Of a stretch of DNA of 64,000 bases, positions 21,279 through 31,600 are shown piece by piece. The position numbers and the translations under genes are program-made. Source of the DNA: Paratinospora sagittata (taxonomy: Eukaryota > Streptophyta > Magnoliopsida > Ranunculales > Menispermaceae); assembly GCA_035771175.1 (NCBI GenBank), contig CM069607.1:20530001-20594000 (forward strand), written 5' to 3'. The notes beneath the pieces were generated by a model, which saw only the letters and a program-made list of their open reading frames with translations, searched no databases and was not told the DNA's origin. Position 1 is the stretch's first letter, and the number at the start of each line of letters is the position of its first letter.

Positions 21279-22435
21279 CTAAACTGGGCTCACCAATGAG
21301 ATGGCATAGATGATTCTTTCCTTGAGCCATTTGAGGATTTCTGCCGTCACAACTTCCTTCATGGCTGGGTTCAGTCTTCTTTGGTGCTCAATTGTAAGCT
21401 TGTACAACTCTTCCATCAGAATCTTATGCATGCAGATGGTAGGGCTGATACCCTTGATATCTGCAATGGACCATCCAATGGCAGACTTGTGCTCTTTTAA
21501 GATTCTCAACAACTTTTCTTCTTGTATCTTGGATAGGGATGATGAAATAATCACTATAAGTGTAGACTCGAACCCCAAAAATGCATATCTCAGATGATCT
21601 GGCAGTGGCTTCAATTCTGATGTTGGAACACTCAACTCTTTTGAAGAAGTTACGTCTTCAATGTTTTCAATCTTCACTTGGGCAGATTCTTCGATGGATG
21701 CCTCAAGAGAATTCAGATAGTGCTTGTCCTCATCATTTGTCACCACATTCTCAGACATTAAAGGGACAAGGCACATTTCTAAGGGATCCACTGGACTCAA
21801 CTCCATTTCTATCTCACGGATGCAACTCCCCACAATGTCAAGTCTATGACAAGAATTCTTCTCTTCTTGGAACTTCAGGATCTTGTAGATGTTAAACATG
21901 ACTTCCTCATCGTTGACCCTCAATGTGAGCTCTCTTTTGTGGACACCGATAAAGGCATGACCCGTGGCAAGGAATGGTCTTCCTAAGATAAGATGTATCT
22001 CATCGCCCTTTTCCATGTCTAGCACCACGAAATCTACAGGAAAAATTAATTTATCCACCTTGACTAGCACATCTTCTATGATCCCTCTTGGATATGTATG
22101 CCAATTGAAGGGATATAATGGTTGGCTTCACCTCTCCAAGTCCAAGCTTCCTGAAAACAGACAAGGGCATTAAATTAATGCTGGCACCCAAATCACATAA
22201 TACTTTATCAAATGAAGAAGTACGAATAACACAAGGGATAGTAAAACTCCCTGGATCTCTGAGCTTCTTGGGCAACTTCTTCTACAGAATGGCACTGTAC
22301 TCCTCAGTGAGTTTGTCAGTTTCAAACTACTCCAGCTTCCACTTCTTAGACATCACATCTTTCATGAACTTGGCACAGTTGGGCATCTTCTCCAAAACAT
22401 TTGCAAAAGGAATGTTGATGTGGATTTTCTTATAA
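21279..22435 (-). pseudogene. Protease and RT N-terminal region of element D
   Basis: 22275-22051 encodes the protease (KKLRDPGSFTIPCVI, then CDLGASINLMPLSVFRKLGLGEV). DLGAS in place of DTGA is usual for Athila-type elements. 22070-21279 (263 codons) encodes the rest of protease (VDKLIFPVDFVVLDM, ILGRPFLATG) and the linker into RT (EHKSAIGWSIADIKGISP, EILKWLKERIIYAIS). The two pieces overlap in different frames near 22060, so one frameshift lies in the protease. Confidence 0.88.
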
Positions 22436-23991
22436 ATATCCAAAAATTTTGCAAAACGTTGAGGATACGAAATGGGGTTCTTCAGAATAGGCATCTTTCT
22501 TTTGCTTTTTTTCCCTTCTCATTGGCAACTCTTTTACCTTTCTATAGATTTTCCTTTCAACTTCTTCTTGAACATCTTCTTGGGCATGTGAGGATGATGA
22601 TGGACTAGATGATGAAGATGCGGTAGGCTTTACATTGCTTGGTAAAGGATCACTTTCTACTTCTTTTCCACTCCTCAATTTGATAGCCATGCACTACTCA
22701 TTTGGGTTCACCTCTGTGTTGCTTGGGAATGAGCTTCTTTGTTGATCATTGATTGAGGATGCAATCTGCCTAATTTGTACTTCCAAGTTCATGGACATGT
22801 TGCCCATATGAGTCTCAATGTTGTTAACCCTAGACTCAGTCTTCTCAAACTTGTTGGATGTCTCTCTAATGAACTTGGCCAAAATGTTTTCAAGTGGAGA
22901 CTTCTTCTCTGGTACTTGTGAGTTGAAACCCTGGTGGTTGCAACACATTTCTATTGTTGGAGTAGGAAAAATTTTCATGATTCCTAACCCCCGGATGGTA
23001 CTGATTTGGCACTTGAGTGCCACCTTGGTTCCCTTTGTAGTTGTCCTGGTTGCCACTATAGTTGTACAATCTGTTGTTCACATACTGTACTTGTTCTTCC
23101 TGTTCACCAAAACCATAAGGAACTGAACTCGTTGCTGCAATGGATGCTATGGAGGATGAAGGACTCCTTTGTAAAGTGAAGGCCTTGTCAGATAAAGTTT
23201 CCATGTGATGCGGCATACTAGCCATCTGTGTAGACAATGAGGTCATTTGACCTCATGTAAACCAACCACTTTCTTGATTGGTGCTCTCTCACTTGCATGC
23301 TTATATGTATTAGAACCCATTTCTTCAATCAACATCAAAGCTTCATTTGTTGTCTTCCCCAATAGTGTACCTCCTACCGCAGCATCAACTAAGGACCTTG
23401 TAGATAAGGTCAAGGCAGTGTAAAACATCTGAATTTGCAACCACTCTTGGTACCCATGTTGAGGACATCGTCTCAGTAAGACTTACTGATCTCTGCTCTC
23501 AGTTGCAGTATCCTTGCAGGTGAAGAATTTTTGAAGAAACTTTTGGAGCATCTTTTCTCATGTAGTAATGCTCTCTGGTAGTAGAGATTGGAGCCATGAT
23601 CTTGCTTTGTCCCTTAATGAAAATGGGAACAATCTCAGTCTTATTTGCTCCTCCAGGACCCCATTTATTTTTACTGTGTCACACTTCTCTAACAAAGTGT
23701 TGATGTGGACCGTTGGATCTTCTTGAAGTACTCTACCAAACTGTGTTGTTGTACCATTGTAATCAAGGAAAGCTTCAACTCAAAATTGTTAGCATTGATT
23801 GGCAACCTTGCAATCCCAGAGTAGTTATTGTTAACCACTGGCTTGAAGTAATCCCTCAAAGGCAATTGGTTGTTCTCTTCAGCCATGGTTTCTTCTTGTG
23901 TTACCGCTCTTCTGTCTCTTCTTAATCTCCCAAAGGTTCTCTCAATCTCCGGATCAAGAGGTCTGATTTCTACACTTCTCGCTCTTCGCAT
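22436..23991 (-). pseudogene. Gag of element D
   Basis: Gag starts at ATG 23991 (MRRARSVEIRPLDPEIERTF), continues with LEKCDTVKINGVLEEQIRLR and FSLRDKAKSWLQ, and reaches the C-terminal region (23246-22694, with NNRLYNYSGNQDNYKGN and CQISTIRGLGI in different frames) and 22690-22436 (MAIKLRSGKEVESDP). Frameshifts lie near 23695, 23460 and 23245. A TGA at 23560-23558 replaces the Trp codon that the duplicated copy retains (about 25000). Confidence 0.87.
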
Positions 23992-24118
23992 GAACCAGTG
24001 AAACCTAACACGAAAAAGAGAAAAACAAACTCAGAAAAATAATAAACAAACAAAAATAACTAAATTAAGATCAAAATCAGTTTGCAATGGTATTAATAAC
24101 TGTAAAATTGACACTATT

Positions 24119-24137
24119 CCCCGGCAACGACACCAAA
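24119..24137 (-). other. Primer-binding site of element D, inner copy
   Basis: The minus strand reads TTGGTGTCGTTGCCGGGGA, matching plant tRNA-Asp 3' ends (TGGCGCCGTTGCCGGGGA) with small differences. It follows the partial LTR ending at 24142. It is the duplicate of 25561-25578. Confidence 0.82.
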
Positions 24138-24141
24138 AACT

Positions 24142-24826
24142 TGATCGTGATTATTTTGGTTTGCAAGTGCACAAATTATCAAGTTATAATACCAAGATGA
24201 GTCGGGTTATCGTCCTCAGGGAATAGTAATTTTACTAATATAATGCCCGAACTACTAAGATTTTAATTTTATTTAGGTAATCAAAATGGATGATCTAATG
24301 CGTTGGAATATAAATTGAACTAATTAATGCAAAATTAATTAATAATGGATATAAATCAATGAATGGAGATTCTAGAGGATTGAAATCACTATATTTTACT
24401 TCATGGGTTTCAAAAGATTTTGTTATTGAATTAAATTTGAATTTATAAATCATGAATCTTAACCCAATCAAACCCCTCTCTCGAGTGTAATTTGAAAATC
24501 TATACTTAACCTATTAATTCCCTCTCTTAAGTGTAAATTAACAAGTCAAGCATGCCTTAAGATTTGTGATTTATGTTTTCTGATTTCAAAGGTTTTTGTA
24601 GGTGTCTCGACTTAATACTACTAACCTAGGTAACAAATTCCCAGATCTGATTTGATAACACCTCTCTCGAGTGTAAGAAATCAAATCTAACTACATTCAA
24701 CTAGTGGCCAGCAAATTGAAAGCATTAAGCATGTAAAATTGCAAATAAACTCAGAAATCAATTCAATAACACATAAATAAATATTATCGCATGAAATCAA
24801 ACATAGATCATTCAAAAATCTTAGAT
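24142..24826 (-). repeat. Partial LTR of element D inside the tandem duplication
   Basis: This is the 3' 685 bp of the D LTR, nearly identical to 25584-26266. It ends with the same CA next to the inner PBS and is cut at the duplication junction. It contains the CTCTCTCGAGTGTAA-type repeats also seen in the full LTR. Confidence 0.9.
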
Positions 24827-25560
24827 CAACTAAGGACCTTGTAGATAAGGTCAAGGCAGTGTAAAACATCTGAATCTACAACCACTCTTGGTACCCATGT
24901 TGAGGACATTGTCTTAGTAAGACTTACCGATCTCTGCTTTCAGTTGCGGTATCCTTGCAGGTGAAGAATTTCTTAAGAAACTTTTGGAGCATCTTTTCCC
25001 ATGTAGTAATGCTCTCTGGTAGTAGAGATTGGAGCCATGATTTTGCTTTGTCCCTTAATGAAAATGGGAACAATCTCAGTCTTATTTGCTCCTCCAAGAC
25101 CCCATTTATTTTTACTGTGTCACACTTCTCTAACAAAGTGTTGATGTGGACAGTTGGATCTTCTTGAAGTACTCCGCCAAACTGTGTTGTTGTACCATTG
25201 TGATCAAGGAAAGCTTCAACTCAAAATTGTTAGCATTGATTGGCAACCTTGCAATCCCAGAGTAGTTATTGTTAACCACTGGCTTGAAGTAATCCCTCAA
25301 AGGCAATTGGTTGTTCTCTTCAGCCATGGTTTCTTCTTGTGTTACCGCTCTTCTGTCTCTTCTTAATCTCCCAAAGGTTCTCTCAATCTCCGGATCAAGA
25401 GGTCTGATTTCTACACTTCTCGCTCTTCGCATGAACCAGTGAAACCTAACACGAAAAAGAGAAAAACAAACTCAGAAAAATAATAAACAAAACAAAAATA
25501 ACTAAATTAAGATCAAAATCAGTTTGCAATGGTATTAATAACTGTAAAATTGACACTATT

Positions 25561-25578
25561 CCCCGGCAACGACACCAA
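25561..25578 (-). other. Primer-binding site of element D, outer copy
   Basis: The minus strand reads TTGGTGTCGTTGCCGGGG, complementary to tRNA-Asp apart from the GTGTC/GCGCC difference. It lies five bases after the full LTR (ends 25584). Confidence 0.85.
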
Positions 25579-25583
25579 AAACT

Positions 25584-27082
25584 TGATCGTGATTATTTTG
25601 GTTTGCAAGTGCACAAATTATCAAGTTATAATACCAAGATGAGTCATGTTATCGTCCTTAGGGAATAGTAATTTTACTAATATAATGCCCAAACTACTAA
25701 GATTTTAATTTTATTTAGGTAATCAAAATGGATGATCTAAGGAGTTGGAATATAAATTGAACTAATTAATGCAAAATTAATTAATAATGGATATAAATCA
25801 ATGAATGGAGATTCTAGAGGATTTAAATCACTATATTTTACTTCATGGGTTTCAAAAGATTTTGTTATTGAATTAAATTTGAATTTATAAATCATGAATC
25901 CTAACCCAATCAAACCCCTCTCTCGAGTGTAATTTGAAAATCTATACTTAACCTATTAATTCCCTCTCTTAAGTGTAAATTAACAAGTCAAGCATGCCTT
26001 AAGATTTGTGATTTATGTTATCTGATTTCAAAGGTTTTTGTAGGTGTCTCGACTTAATACTACTAACCTAGGTATCAAGTTCCCAGATCTGATTTGATAA
26101 CACCTCTCTCGAGTGTAAGAAATCAAATCTAACTACATTCAACTAGTGGCCAGCAAATTGAAAGCATTAAGCATGTAAAATTGCAAATAAACTCAGAAAT
26201 CAATTCAATAACACATAAATAAATATTATCGCATGAAATCAAACATAGATCATTCAAAAATCTAGATTAATAATTTAGCTCATATTCATGTTCATGGATA
26301 CAAGATGAAAAAGAAATAAAACAATGGAGGAAAACATTTCAAGATACAAGAAATTGAAATCAAAAGTTAGAATCTCCCTTCGATGATGGATTAATCTTCT
26401 TCTTCTCCTTGGTTTCTTTATGCCTCCAATCCAAAGTTCTTTCTCCTTTTGCTTTCTTGCCTATTTTTTCAGACCCTAAACCTAATTCTAATCCTTCATA
26501 CTGATAATGAAACCCTAAACACGAGTTATACACTTAAGTGGGTTAAAAGACCAAAAAAGTATGAAAATTCGCTAAAAAATGCAAAATCACGCAAGTGTAA
26601 AACCCCAGGCGCCACGGCACCTAGTCTTGGATCTTCAACACTCCCATTCTGCATCTGGGCATCGCAGCGCCCAGTCTCGGGTATTTTGGTGGTGATCTGT
26701 GGACTTAGCCGATTTTCTCCAATCTTTGCTCATTTCTTGCACTTGTTTTTGACTTCTTTTGAACACCGTTTGAACCTTGTTTCAACCCACTTTTAAGCTC
26801 TTTAAAACACCTACAAAATAAAGTATAAACAAGTGTAAATTCTATGGAATTAATCAAAGTATAAATTAAAATGAAATGTACCCAAAACATGTCTTTTATG
26901 ATATTAACATGTATCAAAAAGTCATTTATTCATGATAAAAACCTATGAAAAACCTAAGATAAAACCTAAATGCATCTAAAACAACTAAGTATGATTATGT
27001 AAAAACACCTAAAAACTAACTAAATGAACCTAAAAATCTCACAAATTGACATGCAAAACTCTAACCAAAACTCAACTTATCA
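25584..27082 (-). repeat. 5' LTR of element D, 1499 bp
   Basis: On the minus strand it starts TGATAAGTTGAG at 27082 and ends CGATCA at 25584, next to the outer PBS. TG and CA ends fit an intact LTR. The small ORFs inside (26449-26796 +, 26705-26917 -) are not supported as genes. The left flank of the insertion in E is GTCAT at 27083-27087; the matching duplicate is lost because D is truncated at 19697. Confidence 0.9.
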
Positions 27083-27681
27083 GTCATGTCTTGGCATAAA
27101 AAAATTTCCCCTTTGACATCTTCTTCATTGATCAAATTATTGGTTGATGCCCTTGTTTCCATCATATATGAACTCAACATCTCCTCTAAAGATGGTGTCT
27201 TCTCCACTTGATTGTAGACATAAGAATTATCTAGTCTAGACTCATTCTTAGTACGCCATTTTTCTAATATTAAATCATCAAGCAATTCTTCTAAGGAGGG
27301 CTTCTTTTCCACTTGATTATAATTTGGTACAGGTTGCAAGTCATTCCATGAATATTCATAGGAGTAGTTCTCATGGTCATATATACCCGAATGGTATTAA
27401 TGAGGGTAAGGGTCACCAATACAATTATATTCCCAATGTTGACCATATTGAACTTGTTCCATACTTGAATCCATTCCAAGATCTCTCATGTTTGCAACTC
27501 TCATACAATCCATAGTATGTTGAGGTCTTGCATCAATAAAATTCGCTAGTTGATGTTGAAGGTGAGACATTGATGCCGAAAATGTTGTATTAGGATCAAC
27601 TCGCCCCAAATCATCTTGAAAAGTGAAGTGGTTATAATTGTACGTCATTTTTCTATAAAAGAAACAAATAAAAAAAATCAA
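27083..27681 (-). pseudogene. Short gag-like remnant of element E
   Basis: Minus-strand frames 27681-27397, 27479-27291 and 27339-27083 (continuing into the D LTR) overlap by frameshift. They read FTFQDDLGRVDPNTT, then NQVEKKPSLEELLDDLI and NQVEKTPSLEEMLSSYM. Repeated SLEE(L/M)L motifs followed by a conserved ET(R) stretch are typical of the C-terminal gag region of Athila-type elements. I do not recognise a catalytic domain. Confidence 0.6.
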
Positions 27682-27830
27682 ATAACACTAAAATCAAATA
27701 AAAAAAATTAGAAAAAGAGAAAAACAAATGGGCTTTTTTTTTTTACATCTAACAAACAAACAAAAATACCTAAATTAAGACCAAAATCACTTTGAATTGG
27801 TATTAATAAAAGAAAAATTGACAGCTTTCC

Positions 27831-27845
27831 CAACAACGGCGCCAA
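27831..27845 (-). other. Primer-binding site of element E
   Basis: The minus strand reads TTGGCGCCGTTGTTG, matching the tRNA-Asp type site at its first eleven or so bases and diverging after GTTG. It marks the LTR 3' end at about 27848. Confidence 0.85.
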
Positions 27846-27847
27846 GT

Positions 27848-29323
27848 ATACGAATATCAAGTTATAATAACCATGGTGAGTGGGTTCTCGTATCCACAGG
27901 AAAGGTTAATTTCACAGTTAAAAATGCCCAAAACTACGATGATTAGTGGTTTTATCTAAGTGATAAAAAGAGATGATTTAATTGCAGAGATGTAAAATAA
28001 ACAAAATCAAACGAAACAATGCAAATTAAATGGAAATTAGAGAAAAATCAATGGATTATAGTTCTAGAATTTAGATCTCACTATGTTGAATCTTATAGTC
28101 TCTAATAATTGTGTTAATGAATTAATTTCAGGAATTCATAAATCATGAATCCTGACCCATCCAAATACATCGCATTTCTTGAGTGTCAATTTGAACATCT
28201 ATCCTTAAGTTATCGATTCCCTCTCTCGAGCGCCAACCAATAGATTAAGAACGCATTAAGATCTATGACTCATTTTTAATGATTTCAAAGGTGTTCGTAG
28301 GTCTCTCGACTCGATAGTACTAACCTAGGTTACAAATCCCTTGCTCCAATTCGATAACATCTCTCTCGATTGTAAGAACCCAAATCTATGTTCATTCAAA
28401 GAGTGATTAGCAATTTGAAAGCATTAAACATGGAGAATCGTAAATAGACCCAAAAGATTGCTCAAAAACATATAAACAATGACTCAATCACAAAATCCAA
28501 CATAGCTAAATCCAAACTCTAGATTATCTATTTAGTTCATAAACCAATCCATGAATACAAGATAGAGATTCAAATAGGAAATCACTGAAACAAATTGAAT
28601 TAGGAAAGAAATTAGAAAAAAATCCTTTCAAGAGTGAGATCTCCTTCTTCTTCTTCTTCTCCAAGTTGCAACTCCTTCTTCTTCTTGTCTCTTCTCTTGC
28701 TCCTCTTTCTCTAAACCTAATTGCTATCTTCTAAAATGTGATAGAATGAAAAGATATCCTCCTAAACAAACCCTAAAACGAGTTATATACAAAAATGGGT
28801 GAAAAGGACCAAAAAGGGCAACATACTACACACAAAAACGCAAAATCGTGTTTCTGGGTTCACAGGCGCAGTGGCGCTGAGTTGTTGTTTTTCAGCAACT
28901 CATCACACACACTTGGGCGTCGGGGTGCCCAGTCTCGGCTTTGTGCACATTCTCCATTTCTTGCTCTACTTCTTGCATGTGTACTTGGCTTCTTTTCAAC
29001 ACCATTTGAGCCTCATTTCAACCACTTTGGACTCCTTATTTACCAACAAAACAATGTGTAAACAAGTGTAAATTCTATGCAATTGATTTAACAATTAAAC
29101 TATAATGAAATGCACTGAAAATATATGACTTCTTTGATATTAACATGTATCAAAATGTCATTTATTCATGATAAAAACCTGTAAAAAAACCTAAGATAAA
29201 GCCTAAATGCATCTAAACCAACTAAGTATATTAATCATGCAAAAACACCTAAAATCTAATCAAATGAACCTAAAAATCTAACAAATTAACATGCAAACTA
29301 ACTACTAAAAACTCAACTTATCA
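27848..29323 (-). repeat. 5' LTR of element E
   Basis: On the minus strand it starts TGATAAGTTGAG at 29323 and ends just before the PBS. It is related to the D LTR (shared order of CTCTCTCGA and CCTAGGTTA motifs) but diverged. ORFs 28795-29071 are chance frames. The sequence next to its start (29324-29328, ATAAG) is the candidate target site; the other side is not in the window. Confidence 0.85.
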
Positions 29324-29802
29324 ATAAGCTTGGTGAACCTATTTATGGCTTCATCTATTTCTTCACCCTCTTTTGCCTTGAAGGTTTCATATGCTTCTTC
29401 AATCATACATAGCTTTGTTTGTTTCACTTGCTTGGTGCCTTCATGGGTGACATCTAACTTATCTCATATCTTTTTGGCCGTGGTACTTGCACTTACTCGG
29501 TTAAACTCATTTGGAGATAAGCTGCAAAACAATATATTTATGGCTTGGTCATTCATTTGCTCTCTCTTTTTCTCATGAAGTAGCCATTCTTGTCTAGCCT
29601 TAGCATCTGTTACACCATCTTCAACTTTAGTAGGAGGTTGGTAACCGTTTACCACAATCTCCCACATTTCCACATCTTACACTCTTATATAAACACGCAT
29701 ACGTGTTTTCCAATACATATAGTTGTTATCCTCAAATAGAGGTGGTCGATGAGTAGACGGCCTTTCCTTGAAAGTGATTCTAACACAATCATTTCCTGCC
29801 AT
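29324..29802 (-). pseudogene. Copia gag N-terminus of element F
   Basis: It starts at ATG 29802 with MAGNDCVRITFKERP and LFEDNNYMYWKTRMRVYI. A stop at 29679-29677 follows, then WEIVVNGYQPPTKVEDG, WLLHEKKREQMNDQAINILF and RVSASTTAKKI, a stop near 29466, and KLDVTHEGTKQVKQTK to the E insertion. The pattern fits the UBN2-type gag of plant copia elements, which forms the particle shell. Two stops and the E insertion inactivate it. Confidence 0.88.
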
Positions 29803-29843
29803 AATCTCAAAAGAATTGTTAGAGACTTTTGAACAAAAAACCC

Positions 29844-29855
29844 ACTCTGATACCA
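29844..29855 (-). other. Primer-binding site of element F, initiator Met tRNA
   Basis: The minus strand reads TGGTATCAGAGT, two bases from the LTR end (29858). It differs from the common form TGGTATCAGAGC at the last base. Confidence 0.93.
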
Positions 29856-29857
29856 CT

Positions 29858-31550
29858 TGATAAACACCCAAGAAAGGGGTGAATTGGGTGTTGGCGGATT
29901 TTTTAGAACCTTTCTCAAACACTTAATAAACAATCAAATAAATAGCAAAAATATAAATAAAACAGTGAACAAAGAATGCACACATGATTTATAGTGGTTT
30001 GGCTTCCCAATAAGCTTATCTCCACTATCTCATCTCCCCAATCAAGATTTCCTCAACTCTTCACTAACTTGATCCTACTTCATATGTGAGGATCAAACTA
30101 ATTACAATCATCGATTCCCGGTTTGGGAATCTTCCCAACTAGCTAACAAGATAACGTTCAAAATACAACCAATAATCAAAAGAAATTTGTTTAACAAGGG
30201 AACAAACTTAAAACAACAACTTACAAACTTTGTAATGACCTCTTCAAGATTTCTCAGCTACAGGATATCAAAGTATGCACAACACGAAATCAAAATTGAA
30301 AAGGTTTTATCTCAGAACGATCTAAAAATCAAGTATGTGATAAAGTTCGCGATCATGAAAAACTTTTGAAAACTGTGAATGATCAAAGCATCAGTGTAAC
30401 TTCAAGAAAATCTCAGGTCTTCAATGGTGGCTGCCTCCTTTTTAGCTCAGTTGCAGAGAATAAAGTTTTAAGAATGATAATAAAAGTTCTTGTTATAAAA
30501 GTAGTGTTTAATTATTGTTTAAATAGAAAACCATCATTAAAAACCCTAAACATATCATGGACGACCAAGATTACATGATTCAATTAGGTATTAAATGAAA
30601 TCAACGGCCCAAGATGAATTGTAAAAATGGAAATTCTTAGATGGAGTGTGCTCCAGCTTGTTGAAGTGCATTCCACGAGAAAGAGAAAAAATTCTCCTCT
30701 TGATGGAACGCGTTCCACTTTTCCTAGGACGCGTTCCACATGACTCGAGAGCAAAACACCTGTAAAATTAAAAACTTGCTAGAATACGTTCCTCACTGTC
30801 TGGGATGCGTTCCACAAGACCCGAGAGATTCAGAAACATTTTACCCTTGCCTGGAACCCGTTTCTCATTGCTGGAGTGTGTTCCTTCAGGGAGGAATGCA
30901 TTCCACAGGTTCTTGGGAAACGTGCACATGTAAAAAATGTGATTCTTGATCATGTCTAAGATCCATAGTCAATAAATCAATGAATTCAAACTTGGAACAA
31001 AAATCAAAACATGAAATACATCCAAAAAAGTGAATTTTCATAAAATACGGTCATTTTAAAATAAATATGACAAGAAAACATTTTTTGTTATGATTACATG
31101 AATGATTATTGGAAAAGATAGTAAAACCAGTAAATCGAAAAGCGAATATGAAATGGTTCGGTGAAAACACGATCAAGAAACCAAGTGACTTATCAAACCT
31201 AGAAGAGACTTACAACCTAAGAAGATCTAAAGCAAATATAATAAACAGTGTTACATCCATGTGTTTTTATCTTCGATTGACTTTGGTTGACTCCCATTTG
31301 TCTTCAGTTGACTTGTGTTCATGACTTGGTTTCACACACACACGACTAAGTTCTCTTGTCTTTGTCTTTATTGTTCTCGATCTTGAACCTCAGTCTTGAC
31401 CTTTTCTAAATGATTAATAGCTTTTTCTTTTAACCTTCAAGGTCAAATACATGATACCAAACTGAAACATGCTCAACAAATATGTTAGATCACATAGAGT
31501 ATCATTTGTAATCATAAAAATCAAAGAGGATGAGGGTCATCAAGCCAACA
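29858..31550 (-). repeat. 5' LTR of copia element F, 1693 bp
   Basis: On the minus strand it runs from TGTTGGCTTGATGACCC (31550) to TTTATCA (29858). It holds repeated palindromes of the GGAACGCGTTCC type at 30640-30920 and, towards its 3' end, hairpins GATTCCC/GGGAATC (30113-30131) and TTGATCCT/AGGATCAA (30068-30093). It also shares the ACCACTATAAAT-type module (29989-30002) with H and K. ORFs inside are not supported as genes. Confidence 0.9.
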
Positions 31551-31600
31551 GATCCGGACCCATTTTGCCACCCTTAGAATAGTTAAGGGATAGAGAGGAT
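31551..31600. other. Sequence left of the F2 insertion
   Basis: These 50 bp separate the start of F from solo LTR F2 and would be continuous with 36869 once F2 is removed. It includes GGTGGCAAAATGGGTC on the minus strand, a string reminiscent of common plant dispersed repeats, but I cannot assign it. Confidence 0.5.

Larger units (their letters stand above)
23384..26266 (-). repeat. 1.44-kb tandem duplication spanning gag start, PBS and LTR end
   Basis: 23384-24826 and 24827-26266 are the same segment repeated (offset 1441 bp, 1442 after a one-base indel near 25490). Each unit has, in plus order, a gag N-terminal portion, the leader, a PBS and the 3' half of the LTR. Differences are few. The junction joins LTR sequence ending TAGAT to gag sequence starting CAACTAAGG, with about 2 bp of overlap. 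ORF pairs 23689-23991/25130-25432 are the two copies of the gag start. Confidence 0.93.
19697..27082 (-). mobile_element. Athila-like Ty3/gypsy element D
   Basis: On the minus strand: 5' LTR 27082-25584, PBS, gag start, a partial LTR, a second PBS and second gag start (a 1.44-kb tandem duplication), then gag, protease, RT, RNase H and the integrase N-terminus, cut off at about 19697. The Athila assignment rests on the DLGASINLMP protease box, the tRNA-Asp-like PBS, FSLRDKAKSWLQ in gag and GFYWPTIFRD in integrase. D lies inside element E. All domains are broken by frameshifts or stops. Confidence 0.9.
27083..29323 (-). mobile_element. Athila-like element E, 5' part, probably non-autonomous
   Basis: It consists of a 5' LTR (29323-27848), a PBS and about 750 bp of internal sequence before D interrupts it. 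Its LTR start (TGATAAGTTGAG) equals that of D and C, and its PBS is of the tRNA-Asp type. The internal sequence encodes only a short, low-complexity gag-like region without the gag core of C and D. E lies within the gag of copia element F. Confidence 0.8.
29324..31550 (-). mobile_element. Ty1/copia element F, 5' LTR and gag start
   Basis: On the minus strand: LTR (31550-29858), initiator-Met PBS (29855-29844) and the first 160 or so codons of gag, then the LTR of E. The gag type (MAGNDCVRITFKERP, YWKTRMRVYI, WLLHEKKREQMNDQA) is that of plant copia elements, possibly the SIRE/Maximus group. The rest of F is not in the window. Confidence 0.87.
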
